DNA of 64,000 nt from positions 124,001 through 188,000 of the forward strand of contig CACVBU010000378.1 of the NCBI GenBank assembly GCA_902728285.1, given 5' to 3'. Positions within the stretch are counted from its first letter, which is position 1, and the number at the start of each line of letters is the position of its first letter. Origin of the DNA: Clytia hemisphaerica (taxonomy: Eukaryota > Cnidaria > Hydrozoa > Leptothecata > Clytiidae). The notes beneath the pieces were generated by a model. It had not been told where the DNA came from. It saw nothing but the letters and a program-made list of their open reading frames with translations, and made no database searches. Positions 45,060 through 57,819 of the stretch are shown piece by piece. Position numbers and translations under genes: made by a program.

Positions 45060-47555
45060 CTATAGATCACTTAAGCGTTGGCTCTCCCCTTACGGCCACG
45101 TTATCCACCGTTTTACGGAAAGAGAGAATAGCACAGTTAAATTAATTAAGTCAAAGGCCATTTCGCCGACGACAGGCCTATAAGTGTATAATTATGACAA
45201 TACAGGGGGAGGGGTGGCCGAATATTTTTTACATTTTTCCAGGGGGTAAAAAGTTATTCGTGAATTTCCAGGGGGTGAACGACTGGTTTTAGTTCGTGTA
45301 CCATCACTTTAAGATATGAAAAGAATTTTTTCCAAGGGTTCTTTTGCGAATTTTGCCATTTTCCAGGGGTATCTACAATTTTCCGAGAAATTTTTCTTCA
45401 CTTGAAAAGGTTTGTCCACCCCCCTGTATGGAAATTTCATGGAACATCTCATTCCTTGGAACGGAAAGAGAAAAAAAAGAACAACCCACCTTTATTTGGT
45501 CAGTAAAATGTCTTTACACCAAATAATAATTCGAAGACCAGCAAAGATTCACTAACAAATAATTTAAACTGAATGATCGCACAAATTGAAGTGAACGTAG
45601 CAGTAACCAAGGCTGGAATAAAATGTTTTCACATTTGTCTAGAGTATCTTGTCGTGTATAATGTCTAGACCGTTGTAGATAGATACACTTCATAAAAACC
45701 TTAAAAGTCTAGGGAATTTTGTTTTTATATCAATCCGCAGTCAGAGAGAACGTAAACAATAAGAGTATCCAAGAGTAGAAAAATGATTTTAGGCCTTTTT
45801 TTGTTTTTCATTGTGGTATTTTTAAGGATAAAGAGAAGTGAAAAAGAAAATTATGCACCTAAGCTAAGTTATATAACTCAAGTCTGACGTGCGAAAATAA
45901 TTTCGGATTTGAGGGAAGGAAAAATGGCGTAAAAAGGAGTTTCATTGTGATTAGTCCCAGAGTTAAGATGGATTTTAAAAATATTTAGGGGTCATATGTA
46001 TTGTTCTATATTTCTCACTTACATAATGCTTTGCGATATGTAGGTGAAAAAACAATGCAATTATTGTTATGACCAATGAAGAGAAAAATAAACTTTCCCA
46101 AGGCTAAAGCAAAATCGCAGATGATTTAACTAAATGCATTTAAGAGGATATGTGATTGACTCCTCAAAACGGTTTTGACAATAAAATCCATTAAAGGTTT
46201 GGTTATTCGAAAAGAAAATACACGTTATACAATCAAATAGGAATAAAATCCTATTTCTTATTGCCAAGCTATAATCCCAAGCGGTATAATCCGTTTCTAC
46301 CCCCTTACTCTTTAAATAGTTTTAGCCTTCCGAAAAATTGTTATGAAATTTAAACAACCGAATTATCTTACGTCGTATTATGTAATAGTCGAAAATGTTC
46401 TCTTGAGGCAACTAAATTGGGGGTTAACGATTTTTGTTCAAAAGTGGATATCCACGGGGTTAAATATCTACAAGGGAGCGGATATCCAGGGGGTAAAGTG
46501 TCTTTTCAAGTAAAAAATGCGACATATCCAGGGGTAAACATCTTTATAAGAGAGATATCCAGGGGGTTGAGAATATTTTTAAGAGTGGATATTCAGGGGT
46601 CTTTACTAATAAAGTAGGATATCCAGGGGGCTCGATACTTCGAAAAATCAATATCCTCAACAGCGGGGGTAAAAAGAATTTCTGGAAAAGCCCAATCATA
46701 TTTAATGTTATATCCATGATACAATGTTTGTCGAATATTACCCTGATCAATAAGTGGGACCATCACAATCAACATCGTACCCAGATCCAATTGCGCTACT
46801 TTTTGACTGATGGACGCAAGCGTTACCTTCCATGAGCGCTGTCAGCTATTTTAACTTTTTTAAAACAAGGGACTTGGTAACTACGTTCCTTGAGTGCGTG
46901 AACCCACCAACTTTCCCAGTTACTACACCAATACACCAATTTTCAATCCGTCCCAATTTTTTCTCGAGATTTTAGCCAGGGGGTAATTGGATACTGTGAT
47001 ACGTACATTAATTACTCCATAAATATGAAATGTCTGTTTATAAGATTTTTCAAGAATTGCAATTATTTTTTTTACGGAATTTCGGAAATTTTGGCAAAAT
47101 TATTCGGTATTTCGGAAATCGCAAACCCCGTACGCCCCCACTAAAAAAGCCATATACTTTGCCTGAAGCATCGATGCTTGAGGCGAGATACTGTATAAGC
47201 TAATGAGGTTGAATTGAAGGAGAGTTTACTGGAAGAGATAAATCCATCTAAAATTTATTCGCACTTTAAAACAATACCAAGAACTCTCTCCCAAAAATAT
47301 AATATTACATAAATTCAGGAGAATGTATTTTCCATAAAATGGTTTAAAAATAATTCTCGAACACACATATATCAAAACAGGAAAGAGAAGATAGGTGGTA
47401 ACAAGTTTTGGCACATCTCTGGTAATACTTACGTAAGTTTTGAAGAACGTGCACCTGCACCCCTAAAGATTAGAACACATTTTTTCAAAGAATTTTGATG
47501 AAAATTCAATCGCTTTTTTCGTGAATGGAAAGGTTGCTCGGTGCACGCTTTTTCT
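45060..47555. other. gene-free stretch with G-rich short repeats
   Basis: CCAGGGG-type motifs recur at 45210-45420 and more regularly at 46417-46640. No coding region is supported. Confidence 0.4.
46417..46640 (+). repeat. GGATATCCAGGGGG minisatellite
   Basis: About six diverged units of roughly 35-40 bp each contain GATATCCAGGGGG. Confidence 0.55.
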
Positions 47556-47760
47556 TTTATAAAAATACACTTTATAAGACTATTTATGATAAACTTAGGC
47601 AAAAAATTAAGGATATGCTAACAATACCAGCATCATGGAATTTGGCAACTCAAGATTGCCAATTTTAAAGCAAATCCTGTAAGTTGCCAAGTATTCCCAG
47701 CAATGCTAAAATGTTTCACAAAAATACCAAATTTTAGCTTGAGGTATGTATGCTAGATTT
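47556..47760. repeat. dispersed repeat, copy 1 of a pair
   Basis: The segment containing AATACACTTTATAAGA, GGCAAAAAATTAAG and CAGCATCATGG recurs in order at about 56108-56260. Confidence 0.5.
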
Positions 47761-48035
47761 AGGCTGGGTTTTGATTATAGTTTAAGAGTGCCGTAAGAAT
47801 ATTTCAGGATGATTTTCCCTAAAAATTTAAGAATATCCATGTTGAAATGGAAAAACACCATTTTTATAATGGTTTTGTTCTGATTGGATCGAGAGAAAAC
47901 AAGTGAACCAAGCTCAAATACCTTTCATTTCAATGTAGGATCTTTTTTTAGCTGAAGTATTGCAAGAAACGAAGAGAACAACAACAGAAGAGCAGCCGTG
48001 TCTTGGCAAAAAATAACTGGTTCTTATAGAAAAAG

Positions 48036-49110
48036 AGTGTACACGTTTTTTAATAAGAAACAATCATATAAGAACATAAGGTTTCGAGGGCAAAAATGTT
48101 ATAAACAAGTTAAGAACATTTTAAGGCTTTAAATCGATTTACGACGGAACAATTTAATGAATTTGACGAATCAAACAATTTAAAATATATCAGTGAATGC
48201 TCGAAAATTCATCTCCCTAACTAGCAGGGCCAAACCGCCTTTATGATCGAACCCTAAATCAGTTGTTCTTATTAAAAAATAGAAAACGAACGACCCGATA
48301 CAAGGAGAATATAAACAAAGTCTAACATAGCAGGTCGATTCGATCGATTATAATACATATTATTTTTGGATCGGTCAGACTATTGGTGATTAGGGGGTGT
48401 AAACTGTTCAGCGGTAACCGAAAATGCAAAAAATAAATACTGAAAAACAAACAAGAGTGACTAAGTGCACGAGCCAGGATTAATGTTAGGACAAAGAGAA
48501 ATTTTGGCAAGTGAAAATGATAATACACTTTTTCATAAAAACAACAACTATATAGGTACATAAGGCTTCGATAGCCAATTAAGAACAAGTTTAAGAACAT
48601 TTGAAAGCTTTGCTGAAACTCAAACACTTAATTTCTTAGGAAATACTCTCAAAATGTTGAAATTAAGATCATTTTTAGGTTTAAAACTCAAAAAGTTAAA
48701 AATATTATTTGAAGGTTTCAAAATTTTTGGATGTTCTTATAAAAATACGTACAGGGTTCGTGTTGAGCTAGCTGATGAGGAACGACTTAACGGCCCTTTT
48801 TGACTCATCTTGCACAAATGTCACGTATTGCTACACTGAGGGACAATTTTTTGAGAAGGTGTGAAAACAAAACAATTGTCACATTATCGTCAACACTTAA
48901 CACCTTGTCCTTTCAATATCATGTATGTTATATAGCATGAAGGTCAGGTTCTCGAAAATTAAGGTAAAAAAGGCTTTGCAGACTTAAGAACACCGAAAAA
49001 AATGGCAAAAATAAGAACATGTTAAGAACATTTTTAGGCTTAAAACTCAAAAAGGTAAGAACATCCCAAGGCTTCATAAATTTTGGATGTTCTTATTAAA
49101 AAAACGTGTA
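48036..49110. repeat. cluster of AAGAACAT-family repeats
   Basis: Three copies lie close together: a partial one at 48036-48160, one at 48525-48753, and one at about 48913-49110. Each has a CACGTTTTT-like or ACGTGTA-like end and AAGAACATTT interior. Confidence 0.55.
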
Positions 49111-49136
49111 CTGACTCGAGATTATGATATACTATT

Positions 49137-49170
49137 TGGTAAGTTTGGTAAATTTGGTAAATTTGGTATG
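49137..49170 (+). repeat. TTTGGTAAA microsatellite
   Basis: About four units of 9-10 bp (TTTGGTAAA) in tandem. Confidence 0.65.
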
Positions 49171-49439
49171 GTATTCAGAAATAAGGCTCTAGAAATAACC
49201 AATAGCTTCAAAACTAGTTTCTGTACGAGATTATATTGGTTACTGAGTGGAATCAATAGGCAAATTGCTCTTAATTTCGACAAAATTTAAAGTTTAAAAC
49301 AAACCTGGGTCTGAAATAGCCGAATTTAAAATTCCTTGATTTTTTGAGACTTGAAACAGTCTTAAAAAATAAATGAAATAAGATTCAAACAAAATTTACC
49401 GGTTATTATATCGAAAATTAGTACAGTTGCTAAAAGTTG

Positions 49440-50273
49440 TACCGGGTGCGCCACAAAAAAGTTTCTCTCTTTGAAACCAATTTTTTCGAAATCTAAAGAT
49501 TTTAAAAGAACCATTCCCATTTCATTGAAAAGAAGAAAGATAGACTTAAATTTTGATGGGTCACTTATTAAATTCGATTAATTAGATCAAAAGTTATGCT
49601 CAATTGAATGAAAAAGTTACTTTCAGAAAGTGCTCGAAGTCGTTAAAAATCGACCTATCAAATTTTTATTTTTAAATTGGCAATCACAATAGCCTTTACA
49701 TGATAAAGATCATTTTTCAGTAACTAAACACATAAATTTTGAAACTGAAGGGTCGAGAGGGTTTAAAATCTTCAACAAAATCACTTTACTTTACTTTTAC
49801 CGAAATTTTCCTCATATTATTGGTTCTAGACTGGATAAAGTCTATGTAAGGCTGGATCTACCTCGAAACCCGTATTTGATGTATTTTCATGAATTTTACC
49901 AGATTTGTTTGCCTTTTTTGATGAATTTTCTTCATTTCATTGAAATTCAAGCTTCCTTTATACAACAAAAGGTCATTTAGACAGCTAATTATCATTTTTA
50001 ATGACTGAAACGAAAAAACTGATGTATCATGTAATGATGCTTCTGTTTGATTTGATAGGTCGATTTTTAACGTTTTTCAGCACTTTTCGAAAGTAACTTT
50101 TCTATTCAATTGAACATAACTTTTGATTTACTGAATCGAATTTAATAAATGATCCATCAAAATTTAAGTCTATCTTTCTTCTTTCCAATGAAATAGAAAT
50201 GGTTCTTTTAAAATTTTTAGATTTCGAGAAAATTAGTTTCAAAGAGAGAAACTTTTTTGTGGCGCACCCGGTA
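49440..50273. mobile_element. 834-bp TIR element, family member 2
   Basis: It has the same ends (CCGGGTGCGCCACAAAAAAG inverted), the same long arms, TA flanks and almost identical length as 6480-7312. The arms of this copy keep CGCACCC at both ends, making it the better preserved of the two. Confidence 0.8.
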
Positions 50274-50798
50274 TCTTTGTCAATTTGTTGAAAAACACAC
50301 TCAAAAAGGATCTGGCATTTGAGGGTAAACAAAGCAGGTTAAACCCCAACATGACTTGTTTAGCCTACTGAAAGTTTGATCAGATAAGAAATAACATCGG
50401 CTCTTAAGTCTGGGAAAAAGATGTTATCATAAACTGGGGTGAAGAAGGCCAAAACTTAAAGAAAGTTTACAACAAATTTCAAGAAAGAAACCGTAATAAA
50501 AACCACACCTCTAGATATTTCTTCAAGAAAAAAAGAGGCACCTCACTCAAACGTAAGTACGCATAATGTTGATTATGTAACTGTGAAAGTTTTATCTGGC
50601 CTTCTAAAGACCTTAACAATATATAGCTTATACCGTCTGGCTCATAGACCTTATCTTCACTGAGCCTCTGCTTAGGCCATTCGGAAAAACGAAGGATTAT
50701 AGATTGTATAACAAGTGTAGAAAAAAAGAAGAAAAATAGTTAAGCAAAACACAGGAATGGTTATTTCAATACGATTATACAAAAATAACTTATTCTTT
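50274..50798. other. gene-free stretch
   Basis: Nothing recognisable. Confidence 0.4.
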
Positions 50799-51180
50799 CA
50801 GGCCCGTAGCAACCGGTGGGGGCAGCAGGGGCAGTTGCCCCCCAATAATTTTTCAAAAATAATTTTTTTCATTGTTGTCTTTTTTGTTTTGATAAAATAA
50901 TCGAACGTGTCTGCTCGACCACCGAAAGATAGTTATTTTTCCAGGTTGTATATGGTTAAAAAGTTAGCTATGAAATAGGGTCTTTTTATCTAAAAATTCT
51001 AGAAAATTCGCCAGCTAACGGGGGCTTCGCCCCCTGTACCCCCACCAGTTCCAGCACTGGACCCGTTGGGGGGCTAAGCGCCCCCCAAACCCTTAGCGTA
51101 AAAAAAAAACGCCTTACGGCGTTTTTGTTCGACTTCAACTTTTATGCCCCCTCAATAATAACTTGCTTCCTACGGGCCTG
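50799..51180. mobile_element. CAGGCCCGTAG-type MITE
   Basis: CAGGCCCGTAGC is mirrored by CTACGGGCCTG at the right edge. The right half holds GC-rich hairpins (GGGGGCTAAGCGCCCCCC and ACGCCTTACGGCGT followed by T). CAG...CTG ends are typical of hAT elements, but I cannot align an 8-bp target duplication. Confidence 0.65.
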
Positions 51181-53050
51181 TCTTTACATATAAAAACTCA
51201 GGTAGCCAGCATAATGCGAGACACTAAATAATCTTTGTCAGGCCGTACCGTGGTGGAAAGGAGTAACTTCATACCTGGGGAGAGAGTACTTAGGCAAATT
51301 GGGGGTCCAATATGAGGTAGCCATAAGGATCCCTTTTTATACCCTCGAAAGTCTCTCAAACAGGTACAAAATAGGGTAATAGATTTTCGTAATTTGAACT
51401 AAATTTTGAAAATTTGGGCTAAAATTGGGAAAATATTTTCTGAAGTCAGTCTCACAAAAGGTCGATTTTCGAATTTTGGCTCGTATATACCTATCACCTC
51501 GCAAAAAAATAGTACCCCCCTCCTCCGGACCGCGAGGCACCTTTATTGATAACTAACATAAAATAAAAAGAAAATAATTCGAGAGTCCTTTGTTTGGGAA
51601 TTTAGGCCAAATGTATGAACATAGAGTTAAGCTTTATGAGAAGTTTTAGGGCCCTGAGTCTGAGAACAGAACCTGTAGCAAACAAGCAAATGACAATCAC
51701 ACCTTCTGTGTCACACCAACTGAAAATAGCCTACCAAAAAATCGTCTTGTATTAGGCATGGTGTTCTAGATTTAGAGCAGTGATTGGTACCAGGACAATA
51801 TCAATCATGCGACAGGAAAATAAAGGAAAGAATTTCCAAGGCGGTCGAAAAGATGGCTAAAGTCTTATGCTAGACGAAAAGTCCAAGAATGTGCGATTCA
51901 CGACGTTTTTAGCGGAAATTCGAAAAGAATTACGCAATTCAAGATGGCGGCGGTATAATGAACTAGCAAAGAAAAGCATTTCCTTAGTTTTGTTGATACG
52001 GTACTAAAGCCAAATAAACAAAAATCAGTAGGGTGTTAATCTGATTAAGTTAACTGCCAATTGGTAAGAACGTCAATAACAAATTTGGCCAATAAATTAA
52101 AATAATTCAGTAAATTTACTCACTGGTTTGCTTCTATTGTTACAAATAAATTGAATTAAGTTTTCGATTGGCTAGGCATTGTATATGAATTGGCAACACT
52201 GCTTGTTTTTGAATTATTTTAAAGAGGTTTCAAGCGTCATAAATATTGCCGAGGGCGTGACAAAATCAATTGAAAACGATCACTATCATTTTTCGCCTTA
52301 GTTTCTAACTGGCAACAATCATTTTGTCTTTCTTTTGAATGATTTTTCTTATAGGGTGCAATGTGGCTCAAAAATGCCCCAAGAAAAGTAGAGCACTTTA
52401 GGCAAATGGAGGGAATGGGGATGTACCGGCCTTGAGTGAGCCTTTTTGGACCTTCAAAATCCGCCTACGAGAAGCAAAAACCATAAAATGTAATTTCAAT
52501 CCCCTCTAAGGGTTGTAAAAAAAAACGACAAAAAAATAGACGACTGAATTTCGAGGAAAATCAGATAAGGTTTTCCTAAAAAACCGAGGGCGGCACTCAG
52601 CCATCATTCGGAAAACCTTAGTCCCTCCCGTCGGGAGAAGGGCGTTCGGGCAGAGCATCAACAAATTAAAACCAAATTAAATTATTAAAAAAATTTACGT
52701 AAGAATCGGCCAGTCCCCACCACAAGTTCAGTCGGAAAAATTAGAAAGAAACTTCCGAGCGAGAAGTATTAGCTTTTTGGGATTTTTTTTGCCCCTTTGT
52801 CTGGGAAGACTCTTCCGCATCGGAAAAATCGATAACAACTCAATCTAACGTGACGCTGTATGATGACTTGCAAATAATGAAATATTCTTTAGGCGACAAA
52901 GCATTGAATTTTAAGATTTTTTCACCTGGGCTAAAAAAATTACCTGGGCAATCTTGCTTATTTGTCAAATATCTTTTGAAATTGCCCGAACGGAAAGTTC
53001 GAACGTGATCGGAAGGTCACGCCGCGGACTAGAATTAATGTAAAAAGTTC
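51181..53050. other. gene-free stretch
   Basis: No coding region or element boundary seen. A local CCCTCCCGTCGGGAG palindrome lies near 52624. Confidence 0.4.
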
Positions 53051-53465
53051 TAATCGGAAAGATGTTCCTATTCGGGAACCATAGCTTGCCCGTTCGGGAA
53101 GAGTTCCCAATCTGGAAGAATTTCTCCGCTCGGGGTACGATCAAAGTGGGGGGAGTACGGTTTTTCGGAATTTCGGAAATCGACCCTTTTTTCTTCGGTA
53201 TCTCAGAATTCAGGCAAAAATCCATCGGTGTTTCGGAATGCTAAAATAGTTTCGGTATCAGAAATCCATGAATTTTTGCTTCGAAATTTCGGTATTGTAA
53301 ATTTTTTATCCCCTTTTTTCGGAATTGATGAAAAATTAGTCAAAAAGAGGAAAAATACCCAAAAAATCGGTATCGGAATTGCAATTATTTTTTTTCAGAA
53401 TCTCGGTAAATTTTGGCAAAATTATTCGGTATTTCGGAAATCACAAACCCCGTACGCTCCCCCCA
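53050..53465 (+). repeat. TTTCGGAATTTCGG low-complexity repeat
   Basis: Many TTCGG/TTTCGGAA motifs occur. The terminal block TTTTGGCAAAATTATTCGG, GTATTTCGGAAATC, CCCCGTACG also occurs at about 47085-47140, so the end of this repeat is dispersed. Confidence 0.5.
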
Positions 53466-56107
53466 TCAAAAATAAGGATCAAAAATCTGAAATTTAGTAC
53501 GCTGTACGAGACATAAAAAATGGTTCCACAGTCTGCAGAATGCTTTTACAAATTTGCTACAACATAAATCAACAAACCTTGTTCAAAACTTGCCAGAGAC
53601 TTAATATCACCACAAAAAGATTCGAAAAAACAAAATTAATATTCGAAAGGTCGTGTAACAAGCGCGAAGTGTGCCAACCAAATGAATACAAAATGCGAAG
53701 AGAAACAAAATCGACGCATTTTAAGACAGTGGGAATTAGGCATTTAGGTTATTTTCAGGTTATTCATTCATTGTTTTGGGTTTGTCTGGTCCGCGGTCAG
53801 ACGGGACATATACGTGTTTTCGACAAAAAAAAGTAAACACTTTTCCTCCCCTTAACTACCATCATTGGAAAATACGGAGGTAACAACAGACAGTTCAATT
53901 ACCAGTGGGCCATATATGACCATAGTCTCGACATTGGTGAATAAATTTCCAGTAGCGTTACTTTTTAAGTTTTGTCGCTCATTAGCAAAAATGCGACATT
54001 AAATGATACCGCTCTAATAGTCATTACATATAATTACATGTCTTATTATCAGATTTTCTATAAGAACAGGAAAAGGTCTACGAAAAAGTCTGGGTAAAAC
54101 TCTTAAAAAATATGATGGTAGGTTGAATGTCTAACGCTAAGAATGAGGCGGTTGCGTTGACACAGATGGTCGATGGCAGAGATGGGCGTTGGCTAGAATA
54201 GGCGTTAGCTAAAATGGGTGTTTTTCTCAGAATCTTAAAAAGTAACAACGTAGAAATGAAGACAACTGTATGACATTCAATCAGAATAACTTTTGATTAC
54301 TTTTCATAAAGAACTCTTTTACTTAAAAAGGAAGCGTCTCGTGAAATTCTTACAAAAAAAAAAACAGTTGAAATGTCAGACATTAGTGAAGATGAGACTG
54401 CCGGATTATCAAATCAGACTTCTCATTTATTTTTGCGAATCTAATTAAAAACCATATAGCTTGATTGTTGCCGAGTAATGACTGTCTAAAGTCTTGGTTA
54501 CTGGAGCTTAAGGATCCTTTCTGGCAATCTAAAGCAAAGTGCTTGAGGAGGCTATATAGAAAAAACTTCAGACATGCTGGTTCAATTAAGGAAACGCTTT
54601 GACGCTTTGACGTCAGAAAGGTCGAAGAGAACTATGTTGTAGAGAGCTTAAGGCTCCTGGAAACGGTTTGAATTCCAAAAAAAAGTGGTTGAAGAGCTTT
54701 TTTTGAGAGGATCTAAGTTAGAAATTTATTGCTTTCTTAAAATTTGTCTTAGCACATCCTATTGACGTCAAAAGAGGTTCTCGAAAATATATTAGAGGGT
54801 TTGGGACTAAACAAATTTCTTTGGCACAGAAAAACTTATTTAATTTTAGAGGTCCTCGAGACCTACTCCACTGTTCTTATGTTGTTGTTTTGACCGATTT
54901 TTAGAACTTTAGACTTTCAGAAAAATAAAACTTTCTAGACTATTTTTGTAAACGTCGCAAAATTACGTTGTAGATTCAGATCACGGCTAGACTTTAATAC
55001 GGTTCCGGACCGTTTCGAAACGATTGGTTAGAGATGTCGTTAACCCAATAGAAAAACTGCATTTTTTGGAACATTATAGAAGCGTAACGGTTAAGATACA
55101 ATCATTCTGAGTGGAAATGTATATTATCAATACCCTTTTTTATTTGATATTTGATGTTACCTTAATAAGTTTTTCAACCGTAGTAAAGAACGATCAAAAC
55201 CTGGACAGCATCGAATGCAAATTAGGGTTTCGGACTTGTTGACCGGAGGAGGGGTAAAACCAAACTCTCTTTCCATTGACATAGTAATAATTGAAATGAG
55301 ATACCCAAATACCTCGCCTTAAATCAATTTTCGTTTAAAGTTTCCAAAGCTTCCCACCCCCCCCGAACACGTGAGCATCATGTTGGCTTGGTTATCTCAT
55401 TTGCGAACAAAATCCATACCTAGCATATACAATTTCCTAAGGTCAAGGGCCGCCGCTATCATGATTCCAGCATTGCCCAACGCCGCAATAATTTCATAAA
55501 CGGGAAAGAAAAGTTTAATAGCAGTAAATACAAAGATAATTGACAGGAGTTATGCGATTGACTAGACAAAAATAACGTCATTTATTAGACAACAAAAGTT
55601 GACGTCACGTAATAACAAAATGCCTTTCTCCACTGATGATGTCTAGTCAATGTCTCACTCAGAGAAGATTTGTAACAATTCGTTGTTCTGTGTTTTAATT
55701 ACACGACCACAAAATTATTAAGGCTGAAAAATGACGAAATGGCGAGTCGCATATGTAAACAAATGATATGCAAGGACTAAGATATGTTGTTTTGATTTCT
55801 CGATGAGAGCTTTTCAACAGGTCTGAAAGGAGGCATTGAAGAGATCGCTGAAACGTTTCCAGCAAAGAGTTTTCACACAATAACAGAATAACATGTTAAA
55901 TAACACAATAACGTCCTTCAAGGACATTTAGAAGTCAAGGGCCCAACTGTTCATGTAGTATCGCCTCATTTTTTTCTAATTGAGCAGTTCAAAAAACAAG
56001 GCAGCAGTTTTTAAGGAAAATTGGGGACAAAAGAAAATGGAGCACACTCTTTAAAGGATGTGTGCTTATGAAATAGTGACCCAATGGTACTATGATTTGA
56101 GAATAAC
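53466..56107. other. gene-free stretch
   Basis: No gene supported. A small palindrome, TTGACTAGAC at 55558 and its complement ending at 55650, could be a MITE of about 93 bp. Confidence 0.4.
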
Positions 56108-56260
56108 GGTTTTTTTTATAAGAATACACTTTATAAGAATGTCCATGATGAAAATGGCCAAAAAATTAAGAATAATGCTAAGAATATTACCATCATGGGA
56201 TTTTGCTACTTAAGCTAAGAATGCCATTTATAGAGCATTTTCAATTATAAATTGTCAACG
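56108..56260. repeat. dispersed repeat, copy 2 of a pair
   Basis: Partner of 47556-47760, shorter at the 3' side. Confidence 0.5.
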
Positions 56261-56987
56261 CACACTCCTTTCACAAAAATGTCATTTTATGATATTATTT
56301 AGGCTCTCTTACCCATTGTTAGCAGGAATATCTAGAGAGCCTTAAGCTGCTGTCAAAAGGTACACCATATATAGGGGGTGATTCAGACAAAAAGAAACTT
56401 GACCTCAGGGTTGGCCATTCCCACACAACACTTAAACCCTTGACGAGAATGAAACACTTGAAACTAAATGGAAAAATTATTTTCCGGAACGGTAAAAATA
56501 GTTGCAAGAGTAAAGGAAACGTGACGGAATTTGGTTTTCACAAGTACATGTCAAACTTGTTTGTTTTTACTGTAAGCGAGTTAAGAATTCAGAATAAGAT
56601 CGGCAGACAAAAGCCGCAACACTCTACAAAAAAGGTCTGCAAAAGGAAATTTGACCAATGATGTAATGTCTCGACAAACCAACCGTGTTTACATATCGAG
56701 TCTGCTCCAAAGATGCAAGAAATCTCGCGGCGAGTTCAGTCAGCGAGAAAAGCCTTCCCCCGGATAAGCATAGTTTACAGGATAAGCAAGGTACATCAAA
56801 GTCGGTATCTAATATCTAATATTTAGCTTTTTCCTGTGTGATAATCACAATCAAAATATGCAAAAATATGTTTAGACAGAAAAGTTATCAAGATATGTTG
56901 CAGCTACATTCTAGCGCAGCCTTGGCACGCGACGTTATTTCAACGTTATTTTATTCGTAAACACAAGCAATCTAACAGCCTGCGAAT

Positions 56988-57301
56988 CAGTAGCGTGGTG
57001 GCAAGGAAAGGGGGGGTGGATTGGCAACTGCCCCTCCCACTGGCCAATTTTTTGGGTGGGTGCCAAAGGACAAGAGTTGAAAAAAGGCACCTCCGATTAC
57101 TGATTTTGCGCCCTTTTGCTCTTTTATACCTTAAAATTGGCAGTTTTCAGCCAAAAAGAGGAAAAATACCCCAGAATTTCCGTGGTCACTTCGCTTGCGC
57201 CGTTTTTAAAAAGCTATTTTATTTTTAAAAGGGGGCACGAAGTCTCAACTTTTGAAAATTGCCCCACCCCCCGCTTCGGTCGACCCACCACGCTACCACT
57301 G
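56988..57301. mobile_element. CAGTAGCGTGGTGG MITE
   Basis: CAGTAGCGTGGTGG is mirrored by CCACCACGCTACCACTG (three extra bases). The interior has a G run and C run facing each other. CAG...CTG ends again suggest hAT; no clean 8-bp duplication is seen. The open frame across it has no domain. Confidence 0.6.
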
Positions 57302-57819
57302 GAATGATTTCAGACAGCCTCCCTTTTTAAGCCTGATATTACGTGACTATGAATGGCCGAAAGAACAATAATATATTTATCTCTTCCAACGCTTTAATGA
57401 ACGCTAGATTTGAAAATTTCGTGGTAGAAGTTTTCCAGCCATGGAATCCCAAAAATCCGTTCAAAGAAGGCTTTCTGATATTACACCATGAGACATACAA
57501 TGCAACATCCAGAACATCTTGTGATGTGAAGTCATAAATCAAACATATGAGTAAGTCCATACCTTTTGAAGCTTGACTTTTTTCAACTCATCACCAGAAC
57601 TGACATAAGAACCATTTGATCGTTTCCCTACAAACCAAAAGTCAAAAAACAAAGATTGAATGTTAAAGATTAAAATGAAAGATACAAGGCTTTTACTCTT
57701 TTTATAAGAACAAGTAAATTTTATACTGAGTCTTATAGCTGCTGTTCTTATTTTTCAAAACTCACAAGTACTTACTAGTAGTTCTTAAGTACGCTCCTAT
57801 TTTTAATTAAGGCTTAAAG

